Assembly: GCF_023051175.1 (NCBI RefSeq)
Contig: NZ_JALKII010000003.1
Coordinates: 124,001-188,000 of the forward strand
Source of the DNA: Alcanivorax quisquiliarum
Lineage (GTDB): Bacteria; Pseudomonadota; Gammaproteobacteria; Pseudomonadales; Alcanivoracaceae
DNA: 64,000 bases
Direction: 5' to 3'
Of the stretch, positions 17,342-26,582 are shown piece by piece. Under the pieces are notes generated by a model, which was not told the DNA's origin, made no database searches, and worked only from the letters and a program-made list of their open reading frames with translations. How positions within the stretch are numbered: the stretch's first letter is position 1; each line of letters opens with the position of its first letter. The translations under genes were made by a program, and so were the position numbers.

Positions 17342-20300
17342 TCATTGCCCCGCTACCACACGCGCGTCGCGCCGTAGCAACACCAGGCACAGCGCCGGCA
17401 CCACCAATAACGTCAACACGGTGGAGGCCATCAGGCCGGAGATGATCGCCCAAGCCATGGGCGGCCACAATGTCGACTGGGTGAACGCCAGCGGCAGCAG
17501 CCCGGCAATGGTGGTTGCGGTCGTCAGCAGGATCGGCCGCGTACGCCTGGCCACGGCAAAATACACCGCATCCGGTGCGGTATCACCGGCCAGCAAGCGC
17601 TGATCCACCACATCAATCAGCACAATGGCGTTATTCACCACAATGCCCACCAGCGCGACCACGCCCAGCACCGACATAAAACCGAATGGCGAGCCCGATA
17701 ACACCAGGCCGGGAATAATCCCCACCGCAGCCATCGGCACCGTGAGCAGGATCAGGCCCAGGCGGCGATAGGAATTGAATTGCCACAGCAGGAAAAACAA
17801 CAACAGCAGCACCCCGATTGGCGCCGAGCTCGCCAGCGCCCGGTTGGCATCGCCACTACCTTCGCTATCGCCACCAAACTCCAGCCGTGTGCCCTCGGGC
17901 AGTGGTTGCTCGGCCAGTTGCACACGCAGACCATCCAGCGCCTGGCTGAAGCTGAAGCCGTCATCCAGATTCGCCACCACGGTGTAAATGCGCACGCCGT
18001 TGCGGCGCGCTACACCTGCGGTCTCCCACGCAGCATGAACCCGCGCCACTTGCATCAGCGGCACCGGATCGCCTTGGTCAGGATAGATATTCACCGACAG
18101 CAACCGTGCCAGCGGCAGCGCCGTGCCCTCCAGTGAACGCAGCACCATTGGCATCGGATCGCGCTCCTGCCGGTACTGCTCGGCGGTCAACCCATAGCTT
18201 TGTCCGAACAACGAACGCGCCACATCGGCACGGCTCAGGCCGGAGCGCTGCGCCACCGCATCATCCACATCGACACGCAATGCTGGCGTGCCAAAATCAA
18301 TATCGTGTCGCACATCCACCGCACCGGGCACCCTGCGCAGCATGGCAAACACTTGCTCGGCTGCACGTATGCGCTGGGTGTCATCAGCATGATAAATGCG
18401 CACTTCTACCGGCGCTTCACGTGGAGGCCCCTGGCCAAGCTGATTTGCTGCCAGCGTCACCTCGGGCATACGCTCACGCACATGAGCTCGCACATCGCGG
18501 ATCACCGTACGCGTGGCGTCCAGATCGACTGCATCCACGACCAGGCGAGCGCGGTTAGGCGCCTGGGGCGTGCGCACGAGATTGTAGTAAAACGTCGGCC
18601 CGCTGCTGCCGACAAAACGATGCACCCGTTGCACATCTGGCCGGGCGCGCACGAACCGCTCAAGGTGTGCCGCTACATCTGCGGTATAGGCCTGATCCGT
18701 GCCTTCCGGCAAATGCAGATCAAGGATCACCTTGGGTCGGTCCGCATTCGGAAAAAACTGGAGGTTCATGAAAGGCGCCATCAGAAAACTGATCAGCACC
18801 ATCCCCCCGCTGATCAGCAGCACCCGGCGCGGCTGGTTGGTAGACAGGCTTGCCAGGCGCTCACCGAGCGTCAACACCCACTGGCTGCGGCGCACAGATT
18901 CAAGGCGCAGAAAGCGCATGGAAACCAGCGGCGCCACACTGATCGCCAGCAGATAGCTGACCGTCAGCGTAATCATGATCATCACGGGCAAGGCGCGGGT
19001 AAAATCCGCCGTGCCGCCCTTCGACAACAGCATCGGCATAAAGGCCGCGAGTGTCGTGATCGAGGCCGTGCCCAACGGTGCTGCCAACTCACGCACAGCG
19101 CCTACCGCTGCGTCCTCCGGCTGCACACCGGCGCTGATACGGGTCTGCACGTTCTCTACCATGACGATGGCATTGTCGATCAGAATGCCAAGAGCAATCA
19201 CCATCGCGATCACGGCGATCTGATGCAGGATACCACCGCCGAGGTTGTACAACCCGAGGCTGATCAGCACCACCACCGGCAATACCGATGCCACCAGCAC
19301 ACCCATGCGCAAGCCCATGCCGAGAAATACCACGACGATGATGATCAGCGCACTGAGTAGCAGGCTGCCTTCAAGCTCTGCCAGGCGCTCGCCCACCTTG
19401 TCCGGCTGGAAAAACATTTCGTGAATCGTCAGTGGGGCAAATTCGGGCGCCAGCTCTGCCAGCCGGGCGCGCAATGCCTCACCGAAACGAATCGCATCCA
19501 CTTGCCCGCGCTGCGCCAGCAAATTCAGCAGCACCACTCGCTCGCCGTCAAACCACGCTTCCGCCTGTAACGGCTCAAGCGGGCCACGCCAGATATCGGC
19601 AATGGCCGCCAGCGGCACAAAGCTACCATCAGGCAGTGGGATCTGCGTGCGGCGCAAATCCTCGATATCGACAAACTCACTGTTGGCAAGCATCGACAGT
19701 CGCTTGCCGCCCGCAACCACAAAGCCACCCGGCACGACCTGATTGCGCTGCGCGATCAGGCCGGCCAACTGCTGTGGCGTGAGGCCGATACGATGCAGCT
19801 CGGCATCATCTACCGCGATCGTCAGCTGCTCGTCGGCCTGCCCTTCGATCTCGATTCGTGACAGATAGGGCAGATCCAGCAGCTGGTCTTTCAACAGCTC
19901 GGCGGTACGTGACAGCTCGGTGATTGACGATGAGCCGGCCAGCGCCAGCACCACCACCGGCGTGTCGATGATGCGATCATCCAGCACCATCTGCCCCACG
20001 CCTTCCGGGAAGGTCAGCTCGGCTCGCGCCATCGCCTGGCGCACCCGATCCCAGGCGGCGGTGGTGTCATAGATCTTGTCCAGCAGCATGATGCGCACAA
20101 TGGCAAAACCACTGCGTGCGTTGCTGGTGACATGGTTGATTTCCTCGACCTGGAGCAGCTCTTCTTCCAGCGAGCGCAATACCAGACGCTCCACCGCCTC
20201 GGCCGTGGCGCCCGGATATTGCACAGTGATCAGACCCGCACGATGGGGGAAGCTCGGGTCTTCCTGGCGCGCCATATTGAAATAGGCCGCAAGGCCGACC

Positions 20301-20362
20301 AGCGACATCATCACGACAACCAACGCCAGCAGGCGCTGGCGCTGCAACAGTTGCTCTATCAC
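17342..20362 (-). CDS. RND efflux transporter, inner-membrane permease
   Basis: 1006 residues, the typical twelve-helix, two-large-loop RND permease. It carries the internal repeat: an N-terminal helix (RLLALVVVMMSLVGLAAYF), TM2-6 around residues 335-470 and TM8-12 near 850-990. The TM4 relay region reads ALGILIDNAIVMVENV, so the usual Asp-Asp pair is Asp-Asn. The motif RTRPILLTTATTIAGLLPLAF is seen near the end. It starts with GTG overlapping the adaptor stop (GTGA). It works with the adjacent adaptor lipoprotein; no outer-membrane channel gene is adjacent, so TolC or another is borrowed (inference). Substrates unknown. Confidence 0.95.
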   Translation of the reverse strand: MIEQLLQRQRLLALVVVMMSLVGLAAYFNMARQEDPSFPHRAGLITVQYPGATAEAVERLVLRSLEEELLQVEEINHVTSNARSGFAIVRIMLLDKIYDTTAAWDRVRQAMARAELTFPEGVGQMVLDDRIIDTPVVVLALAGSSSITELSRTAELLKDQLLDLPYLSRIEIEGQADEQLTIAVDDAELHRIGLTPQQLAGLIAQRNQVVPGGFVVAGGKRLSMLANSEFVDIEDLRRTQIPLPDGSFVPLAAIADIWRGPLEPLQAEAWFDGERVVLLNLLAQRGQVDAIRFGEALRARLAELAPEFAPLTIHEMFFQPDKVGERLAELEGSLLLSALIIIVVVFLGMGLRMGVLVASVLPVVVLISLGLYNLGGGILHQIAVIAMVIALGILIDNAIVMVENVQTRISAGVQPEDAAVGAVRELAAPLGTASITTLAAFMPMLLSKGGTADFTRALPVMIMITLTVSYLLAISVAPLVSMRFLRLESVRRSQWVLTLGERLASLSTNQPRRVLLISGGMVLISFLMAPFMNLQFFPNADRPKVILDLHLPEGTDQAYTADVAAHLERFVRARPDVQRVHRFVGSSGPTFYYNLVRTPQAPNRARLVVDAVDLDATRTVIRDVRAHVRERMPEVTLAANQLGQGPPREAPVEVRIYHADDTQRIRAAEQVFAMLRRVPGAVDVRHDIDFGTPALRVDVDDAVAQRSGLSRADVARSLFGQSYGLTAEQYRQERDPMPMVLRSLEGTALPLARLLSVNIYPDQGDPVPLMQVARVHAAWETAGVARRNGVRIYTVVANLDDGFSFSQALDGLRVQLAEQPLPEGTRLEFGGDSEGSGDANRALASSAPIGVLLLLFFLLWQFNSYRRLGLILLTVPMAAVGIIPGLVLSGSPFGFMSVLGVVALVGIVVNNAIVLIDVVDQRLLAGDTAPDAVYFAVARRTRPILLTTATTIAGLLPLAFTQSTLWPPMAWAIISGLMASTVLTLLVVPALCLVLLRRDARVVAGQ

Positions 20363-21447
20363 GGGAGTATCTCCACGCGATCACCCGGCACCAGGCGGCT
20401 CAGCCCGGCGTAGACCACCTGATCGCCCGCTTGCAGATGCTCGCCGCCGACCAGCACCTGCTCGCCTGCCAGTTGCAGCACCGCCACCGGCACCCGCTCG
20501 GCAATGCTGTCACGCACACGGAACACGGCCGGACCCTCGGATGAGCGGAATACCGCCAGCACCGGTAGCGCCAGCGCCTCGCGGTGGCCGCGATAGACGC
20601 CCACCTCAACCGCCACACCGGGCACCAGCGCCGGGTCTTCGATACTGACCACCAACGGATACAACTCACCGCGTCGTGAACCGCGCCCGATCTCGGTAAC
20701 GATACCGGCCAGCGGCTCCGAGCCACGCTCCATGACCCGCCACACCGGCAGCTCATCCCCCGGCTGCAATCCGGTGCGCAAGGTCTCCGGCACCCGGACT
20801 TCGACCTCCAGGCCAAGTGCAGAGGACAACCGCACCACCGGGCGGCCGGCGGAAACAAATTCACCCGGCTCCGCCAGCACCGCCTCGACGGTACCGGCAA
20901 AGGGCGCCCGCAGCTCACCTTCACTCAACAGCTGCTCGGCTTCCGATACCGCTGCCCGCGCCGTTGCCCGGCCAGCTTCCATCGCATCGCGACGCGCCTC
21001 CAGCTGCTCGAGATCCTGCTCGGACAGCACGCCCCGCTCGCGCAACGTCACGGCGCGCTGATATTCCTGCTCGGCCTGCCGCAACTGCGCCTCGATCTCG
21101 CGCAGCCGTGCCCGTGCCGAATCCCGTGCGGGCACAAGCTGCGGATTTCGCAGAGTGGCCAGCACTTCACCGGGCGCCACCTGCTGGCCGATTTCCACCG
21201 GCCGCTCATGCAACGTGCCGGATACCTGAAACGTCAGCTCGGCCCGCTGGCGTGCCCGCACAACACCCGCAAACCGCAGTGGCGCCAACTCTTCCCCCGC
21301 CAGCACCGGAGCCGTGCGCACAACCACCGGCGCCTGCACCGACTCATCGCCATGACCGTCGCAACCCGTGAGGCTCCAACCGGCGATTGTTATCAACACC
21401 AGTCTCAGACTCAAACCCGGCCAATACCTGCCCTTCACATTGCGCAT
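20359..21447 (-). CDS. RND efflux periplasmic adaptor (membrane fusion) lipoprotein
   Basis: 362 residues. The signal sequence ends in the lipobox LTGC (Cys about residue 29), so it is a lipoprotein. Adaptor layout: a lipoyl half-motif ELTFQVSGTLHERPVEIGQQVAPGEVLATL, a helical hairpin of heptads (REIEAQLRQAEQEYQRAVTLRERGVLSEQDLEQLEARRDAMEAG), the second lipoyl half LRAPFAGTVEAVLAEPGEFVSAGRPV, then beta-barrel and membrane-proximal parts. First gene of adaptor-pump-hydrolase, divergent from the TetR gene at 21656. Probably repressed by it through the TGACA/TGTCA array at 21531. Confidence 0.94.
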   Translation of the reverse strand: MRNVKGRYWPGLSLRLVLITIAGWSLTGCDGHGDESVQAPVVVRTAPVLAGEELAPLRFAGVVRARQRAELTFQVSGTLHERPVEIGQQVAPGEVLATLRNPQLVPARDSARARLREIEAQLRQAEQEYQRAVTLRERGVLSEQDLEQLEARRDAMEAGRATARAAVSEAEQLLSEGELRAPFAGTVEAVLAEPGEFVSAGRPVVRLSSALGLEVEVRVPETLRTGLQPGDELPVWRVMERGSEPLAGIVTEIGRGSRRGELYPLVVSIEDPALVPGVAVEVGVYRGHREALALPVLAVFRSSEGPAVFRVRDSIAERVPVAVLQLAGEQVLVGGEHLQAGDQVVYAGLSRLVPGDRVEILP

Positions 21448-21530
21448 ACTCGCCTACCCCCGCGCGCTCTACATCATGCTGTCATCCGGACCGACGTCCG
21501 CCAGGCGGGCTGGCGCTGCCGATGAATGCG

Positions 21531-21561
21531 TGACATATTGTCAGCTGTTGACAGTTTGTCA
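21531..21561. promoter_or_regulatory. repeated operator between RND operon and TetR gene
   Basis: Alternating half-sites TGACA (21531), TGTCA (21539), TGACA (21549) and TGTCA (21557) form overlapping dyads with 3- to 5-nt spacers. The position, between divergent efflux and TetR genes, is where a TetR operator is expected. Confidence 0.6.
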
Positions 21562-21655
21562 ATAAGATGGCGGATTGATAGCATTCAAGGAAACAAACAC
21601 GGCTTCGGTGACGACACCGGCCACCCTGATAACCTTTAGTGACCGAGGTCAGCGC

Positions 21656-22306
21656 ATGGGCGTGCGGGCTCGACGGGAGCAGGAAAAACTGGCGCGGCGC
21701 GAGCGCATTCTCGATGCGGCCGAGCAGATATTTTTCACCAAGGGCGCAGAGCGCTCGACAATGGATGACATCGCCCGTGCGGCGCAGCTCAGCCGCGGCC
21801 TGCTGTATGTTTATTTCCGCGACAAGAGCGCCATTCTGGAAGCCGTCATGCTCAGAGCAGCCGAAGCACTGCGCTGCCGCTTTCGCACCTTGGCGGCCAC
21901 CGATCTGTGCGGGCACGACCAGATTCTCGCCATGGGTGAAGCCTACTACACCTTTTCTCTTGAGCAGCCCGACTACTTCGATTTGCTCACCCGCGCCGCC
22001 AGCGATTGGCCCACTTTGCCGCCGGAAACAAGCCAGCAGATGCTGGCGACATGCTCAGGCGAGGTAATGGCCATCATGGCCGAGGCCATTCGGCGCGGCG
22101 TCAGCGATGGCAGCCTCGCCGCCAATCAGATCAGAGATCCGGTGCAAACGGCGCTTTATCTGCGCGGCGCCCTGCACGGGGTCATCATGCTCACCCGGCA
22201 ACCGGATGGCCTCGGTCTGCCCGCAGGCCAGAATGCCGCCGCACTGGTGCACTACACGCTGGAAACGCTGGGCGCATCACTGCGCAGCACGCCAACCGAC
22301 AACTGA
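21656..22306 (+). CDS. TetR/AcrR family regulator of the RND operon
   Basis: 216 residues from ATG 21656; the open frame extends upstream to a TTG at 21575. The N-terminal DNA-binding domain reads RRERILDAAEQIFFTKGAERSTMDDIARAAQLS with recognition segment RGLLYVYFRDKSAILEAV (about residues 14-63). The C-terminal helical domain is a TetR ligand pocket of unknown specificity. It is divergent from the adaptor-pump operon with a multi-half-site operator in between, the usual arrangement for local repression of efflux relieved by the exported compound. Confidence 0.9.
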   Translation: MGVRARREQEKLARRERILDAAEQIFFTKGAERSTMDDIARAAQLSRGLLYVYFRDKSAILEAVMLRAAEALRCRFRTLAATDLCGHDQILAMGEAYYTFSLEQPDYFDLLTRAASDWPTLPPETSQQMLATCSGEVMAIMAEAIRRGVSDGSLAANQIRDPVQTALYLRGALHGVIMLTRQPDGLGLPAGQNAAALVHYTLETLGASLRSTPTDN

Positions 22307-22358
22307 GCACCTTATACTGAACTCCGACTGCCCTGGCGGCCTGACACGGAGTTCTTCA

Positions 22359-22934
22359 ATGAGTATTTCCCCCTGGCCCGCGCTATTGAGCGAAGCACTG
22401 AGCCTTAACACGGACCATCGCGATCGTTATGTGCAGCTTGCCAGCCTCAGCGATAGCGGCGAGGCCACCTGTCGTACGCTGGTGATGCGCCGTTGGCTTC
22501 CGGATGAGACAATGCTCGTCGCCACCACGGATCTGCGCAGCCATAAAGTGCGTGGTTTGCGCCACCACCCGCAGGGCGAAATCTGCTGGTGGCTGCCGAC
22601 GCGCAACGAGCAGTTCCGCTTTCGTGGCACGGTGATCCTGCAAGGGGCCGAACCCGGCTCATCGCTGCGTGAGGAAATCTGGGATGATCTGGCACCGGCC
22701 GGCAAACTGAATTTTACCGGCCCGGCACCGGGTACTGCGCTCACCACGGCGCCAGTGCCGCGCCTCGCCACGCCACCTGCCACCCCTCCGGACAACTTCG
22801 TTCTGCTGATGATGCAGCCATTGCGCGTTGATTATCTGCGCCTGGATAACATGCCGCATCAGCGCTGGCTGTATGAGTACCATCGAGGCGATGGCAGCCA
22901 CCGCAGTTGGCATGCCAGAGCGATTGCGCCCTGA
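22359..22934 (+). CDS. pyridoxamine 5'-phosphate oxidase-like FMN-binding protein (Alr4036 type)
   Basis: 191 residues. A split-barrel flavin-binding fold of the Alr4036/PPOX type: FMN-contacting segments VQLASLSDSGEATCRTLVMRRW, MLVATTDLRSHKVRGLRHHP and EICWWLPTRNEQFRFRGTV, and a C-terminal VDYLRLDNMPHQRWLYEYHR. Proteins of this branch are small FMN enzymes of mostly unknown function, distinct from PdxH. CACGGAG eight bases before the ATG fixes the start. 52 nt after the TetR gene on the same strand, so possibly cotranscribed. Confidence 0.82.
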   Translation: MSISPWPALLSEALSLNTDHRDRYVQLASLSDSGEATCRTLVMRRWLPDETMLVATTDLRSHKVRGLRHHPQGEICWWLPTRNEQFRFRGTVILQGAEPGSSLREEIWDDLAPAGKLNFTGPAPGTALTTAPVPRLATPPATPPDNFVLLMMQPLRVDYLRLDNMPHQRWLYEYHRGDGSHRSWHARAIAP

Positions 22935-23023
22935 GCTCATGCCAGCGATTGTGCTCTGAGCCAGTGCGCGCTGCGTTAGCGCCAGCGCACTGCTCTGTAG
23001 AAAGGCCTGCCAACCATCGGCTC

Positions 23024-23605
23024 TCAGCGCACGATACCGCACAACAGACGAGCACCACCGCCGCCCAGCGGCTCCGGTTCATCGGCGTGATTATCGCCAC
23101 CGGCGTGAACAACCAGTGCCCGGCCACGCACTTCAGCCAGGGTTTTCAACCGTGGCGCCAGCACCGGGCGCTGGGCACGCCCTCGCTCGTCCACATGGAG
23201 CACCGGCAGATCGCCCTTGTGCCCCTGCCCCAGCGGGCCATCGTGCTCGCCAGTATTATCCGGGTCGTAATGGCCACCTGCCGCCATGGCAGCACCTTCC
23301 TTACCGTCTTTTCCGCGTGGGCCACAGTCGCCGCGTTCATGAACATGAAAACCGTGCTCCCCGCCCATCTTTTCCAGCCCGGCGAGCATTGGCGTAAACA
23401 CCAGCCCCTGCTCACTTTCGGTAATCATGACGCGACCTACTTCACGGCCCACGCCGCTATCGCTGACCTCATGCATCATCACCGATATTTCAGTGCGCGC
23501 AGCACCGCCGAGTGCAATCGCCCACAAAGGAAGTGCGATCACAGCGAACAGGATTCCAAGACGGGTATGCACCACACCAGCTCCAATTTCGTATCTGCAA
23601 AACAT
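23024..23605 (-). CDS. sodC: Cu/Zn superoxide dismutase
   Basis: 193 residues from ATG 23605, chosen because GGGAGGA precedes it; a GTG 45 bases upstream has none. An N-terminal hydrophobic segment (LGILFAVIALPLWAIALGG) works as signal peptide or anchor, so it acts in the periplasm. Copper and zinc ligands are in HGFHVHERGDCG, GHYDPDNTGEHDGPLGQGHKGDLPVL and VVHAGGDNHADEP. The paired cysteines in GDCG and the C-terminal LLCGI can form the family disulfide. It dismutates superoxide. Convergent with the FMN-protein gene. Confidence 0.95.
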   Translation of the reverse strand: MFCRYEIGAGVVHTRLGILFAVIALPLWAIALGGAARTEISVMMHEVSDSGVGREVGRVMITESEQGLVFTPMLAGLEKMGGEHGFHVHERGDCGPRGKDGKEGAAMAAGGHYDPDNTGEHDGPLGQGHKGDLPVLHVDERGRAQRPVLAPRLKTLAEVRGRALVVHAGGDNHADEPEPLGGGGARLLCGIVR

Positions 23606-24139
23606 CGCGAATCCTCCCTGTTTTTTTACCAGACGCATCCGTACATCCACGCCTTCGGGGAAGTGTGATCGCTGTCCCAGCCGGTGTATAGCTGTGGCTA
23701 TTTGCCATCAATCCGCCGTGTGCAATATTTCTCAACACAACACGCCTGGTGTTCAATTTTTTGTTCAGCAAAGGCAGACGCGCACCACGCCCTGTAGCAA
23801 GGCATATAATTCCTTTTACATTAATCACATAGAGAAACAGAAAGCGTGCAAATTGCACTCAAACGAAGCGCGTTAAAAGTAACAGGATAGAAAACATGGC
23901 AACATTAATACGACACAGTGGCCAAAAATAAATTTTCGACTGCCCGGTCAGAAACAGGCCACAATGCCGATTGGCGCATTTACAAATAATCATTGAAAGC
24001 CGATGGCATTACCATGATGTGGCGCAGGCCCCTCGGGAGAACGCCTTCAGAAAAACCAGGGCAAGGCTTGAAACAGCCAGAAGCATTCGGAGCAGGCGCC
24101 GCAGACCTGGTGCCTGCTCCGATGTGATCCGGGCAACAT
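23606..24139. other. AT-richer intergenic region
   Basis: About 530 bases between the sodC start and the OYE stop. The part 23700-24000 is clearly AT-richer than its surroundings. It must contain the sodC promoter. No credible gene or terminator was identified. Confidence 0.5.
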
Positions 24140-25255
24140 TCAGCTCAGGCTTTCCAGTGCGGCCTTGGTGAAGGGGCGAATTTCTGCCGCACGATCTGCG
24201 AGCAGCTTGGCCAGCCATTGGGGATCGACCAGCAAAGCGCGGCCCACCGCCACCAGATCAAATTCATCCGCTGCCATGCGCTCCAGCAGATTCTCCAGCC
24301 CGACCGGGTTGGCGGTAGCCCCCATGCCCTGGCTGGTACTGCCGGCGAAGACTTCATCCAGCCCGACACTTCCTACCGTGATGGCGGGCTTTCCTGTCAG
24401 CTGCCGTGTCCAACCGGCCAGATTCAGTGGTGAGCCAGCAAATTCAGGCTGCCAGAAGCGGCGCGTGCTGGCGTGAAAGATATCCACGCCAGCATCCGTC
24501 AGCGGCTGAAGCAGCCGCGCCAGTTCGTCAGGGGTGTGTGCCAGCCGCGCTTCGTAATCCTGCTGCTTCCATTGGGAAAAACGAAACACGATGGCGAAGT
24601 CTTCGCCGACAGCGGCACGCACCGCCGCGACAATCTCTGTAGCGAAGCGAGCGCGCTTCTCCAGCGAGCCGCCGTATTCATCGTCCCGCTGATTGGTGCC
24701 TTCCCACAGGAACTGGTCGATCAGATAGCCGTGAGCACCGTGGATTTCCACGCCGTCAAAGCCCACCGCTTTGGCATCCCGGGCGGCCTGCGCAAACGCC
24801 GCGATGACCTCATCAATATCATCACGGCTCATGGCCTGGCCGTTGGGTTTGCCAGGCTTGAACAGGCCCGAGGGGCTGAATCCCGGCACTGCCGGATCAG
24901 GGCCGATGCCCTCTCGGCGCACCGCGCCCACATGCCACAATTGGGGAATGATCTGTGCGCCGGCCGCGTGCACCTCTTCCACCACCTTGCGCCAGCCTGC
25001 CAGCGCTGCCTCGCCGTGTATCGCCGGCACTTTTTCATAGCCGTTTGCGGCGCAGTGGCCGACAAAAGTGCCTTCGGTGATCAGCAGGCCCACACCACCC
25101 TCGGCGCGGCGACGATAATAGCCGGCCACTTGCTCGTTCGGCACATAGCCAGGCGAGAACATGCGCGTCATGGGCGCCATCGCAACGCGGTTACGCAAGT
25201 TCAGAGACTTGCACTGGAAAGGCTGTAGCAGCGGAGCAAGAACCGGGTCAGACAT
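24140..25255 (-). CDS. old yellow enzyme family NADH:flavin oxidoreductase
   Basis: 371 residues from the ATG at 25255, which has AGGAG upstream. An FMN TIM barrel of the OYE/enoate reductase family: LLQPFQCKSLNLRNRVAMAPMTRMFS at the N-terminus, LLITEGTFVG, IIPQLWHVGAV, GFDGVEIHGAHGYLIDQFLWEGTNQRDDEYGGSLEKRARF (active-site region) and EFDLVAVGRALLVDPQWL (FMN phosphate). It reduces activated C=C bonds with NAD(P)H; the physiological substrate is not evident. The single-domain length excludes the 2,4-dienoyl-CoA reductase iron-sulfur type. Confidence 0.93.
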   Translation of the reverse strand: MSDPVLAPLLQPFQCKSLNLRNRVAMAPMTRMFSPGYVPNEQVAGYYRRRAEGGVGLLITEGTFVGHCAANGYEKVPAIHGEAALAGWRKVVEEVHAAGAQIIPQLWHVGAVRREGIGPDPAVPGFSPSGLFKPGKPNGQAMSRDDIDEVIAAFAQAARDAKAVGFDGVEIHGAHGYLIDQFLWEGTNQRDDEYGGSLEKRARFATEIVAAVRAAVGEDFAIVFRFSQWKQQDYEARLAHTPDELARLLQPLTDAGVDIFHASTRRFWQPEFAGSPLNLAGWTRQLTGKPAITVGSVGLDEVFAGSTSQGMGATANPVGLENLLERMAADEFDLVAVGRALLVDPQWLAKLLADRAAEIRPFTKAALESLS

Positions 25256-25399
25256 CAGACAATCTCCTGGGCAATGTCGGCAAGGCCGGCTTGTGAAAGC
25301 CGGGGCTGACGGTAGGGCCAGGAGTGGGGTTTTGCAACTCGGGTACAGATGGCAGGTGCTCAGGGGGCGGCAATCAAGGCAGCCGGAACCGTGGCGCAC

Positions 25400-26209
25400 T
25401 CATCCGTGTGCGCGTTGCAGGCGCAGCCACCAGCGCCAGCCGCACCAGGCCGCAGCGGCCAGATAAGGCGCGCCGCCAAGCACCCACATCAACAGGCCCG
25501 CCAGTTGCTGATCCTGAATGCTGCGTGCTTCGCCGTAAAACGACGTATCGGAAAAAGTCAGCAAAGCGCCCAGGAAGCCGGTCTGCATCAGCGTGAACAA
25601 CAACGCCACCAGTGCATCCGGCGTGCCTCGCACGCTGCTGCGCAGCACCGCCCACCACAGCAGCCCGGCGCTGATCATGAAGCAGGCATGTTCGATCACA
25701 TGCACCAGGCTGTTTTCCAGCGCCCACACATAGGCACGCGGCACATGCCACCCCCACACCACGGCGGCATGCAGCAACGCCATGGCCATGGGATACCGCA
25801 CCATTGTCAGAAACGGCCTGGAGGCGCGCGCCACCTGGCGGGGCAACACCGCCAGAAACTGCGGCAGCGGGCGTGCCAGCACCGCCATCGGCGCAATCAC
25901 GGTCATCATCATCATGTGCTGTGTCATGTGCATGGCGGCGCTGGTTTCCGCCATCTCGTCCAACGGGCCGAACATGGCGATGCCGGCCAACACCATCATG
26001 GCGTGAAACGTCCAACGCGCCAGCGCGGATGGCTGCACGCGGCGTGCGCCCCAGCTATACAGCAACCACAACAGTGCCCAGATGATCGCCGCCACCAGAA
26101 CAGGCAGGCGCTCGCGCTCCAGCGAAAAAGGCGAGTGTGCCAGTGCCAGCATTGGCCAGCACCACAAGAGCACACCCAGCCCGTGACGCTTTACTGCGCT
26201 AACCGTCAT
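25400..26209 (-). CDS. ctaG: cytochrome c oxidase assembly factor, CtaG (caa3) family
   Basis: 269 residues from ATG 26209 (AAGGAG five bases upstream). A polytopic membrane protein with about six or seven helices. It has the CtaG_Cox marks: MTQHMMMMTVIAPMAVLARPLPQFL in an early helix, then HAAVVWGWHVPRAYVWAL and HVIEHACFMISAGLLWWAVL with histidines that may hold copper or heme. Caa3-type CtaG proteins are needed for assembly of the oxidase copper sites. Last gene of coxB-coxA-(115-residue protein)-ctaG, so its client is the adjacent oxidase. Confidence 0.88.
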   Translation of the reverse strand: MTVSAVKRHGLGVLLWCWPMLALAHSPFSLERERLPVLVAAIIWALLWLLYSWGARRVQPSALARWTFHAMMVLAGIAMFGPLDEMAETSAAMHMTQHMMMMTVIAPMAVLARPLPQFLAVLPRQVARASRPFLTMVRYPMAMALLHAAVVWGWHVPRAYVWALENSLVHVIEHACFMISAGLLWWAVLRSSVRGTPDALVALLFTLMQTGFLGALLTFSDTSFYGEARSIQDQQLAGLLMWVLGGAPYLAAAAWCGWRWWLRLQRAHG

Positions 26210-26234
26210 CATCACTCCTTTTTTCCGACCCTCG

Positions 26235-26582
26235 CTACAGGCACGGCGGCAACATCACGACCGGCAAGCCCACTGCCAGCGTCACCAGCGCTGCCACCAG
26301 GTTGAGCATCACCGCGGTACGCACAATGAAACGCCCCGCCGAGCTCTGATCCCGCCAGCTCGGTCGTGCATCCCGCCAGGTACGGTGCGCAAGAAACAGC
26401 AACAGGCCACAGGTGAGCATGGTAAAGGCCATCAACACGAGATTTACCCACGACAGCGTGCCGCCCTCCATCTCGACCAGGTGCTCGCAGGCGATCGACA
26501 AACCGGCATAAATCATGACGAACCAGACCGCCCAGATGGCCAGGCCAAACACCAATTGCATCGGATGATACGGTGACGACAT
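26235..26582 (-). CDS. small integral membrane protein of the oxidase operon
   Basis: 115 residues with three predicted helices: MQLVFGLAIWAVWFVMIYAGL, LVLMAFTMLTCGLLLFLA and VMLNLVAALVTLAVGLPVVML. I do not recognise a named family. The ATG overlaps the coxA stop by one base (TGATG), so translation is coupled. By place and size it could be a small oxidase subunit, like the extra small cox genes of Bradyrhizobium coxMNOP-type clusters, or an assembly protein. No heme or copper motif is obvious. Confidence 0.75.
   Translation of the reverse strand: MSSPYHPMQLVFGLAIWAVWFVMIYAGLSIACEHLVEMEGGTLSWVNLVLMAFTMLTCGLLLFLAHRTWRDARPSWRDQSSAGRFIVRTAVMLNLVAALVTLAVGLPVVMLPPCL

Noticed and set aside
18200-19360. 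386-codon plus-strand frame opposite the RND pump
   Set aside because: His/Gln/Arg-rich shadow of the pump gene.
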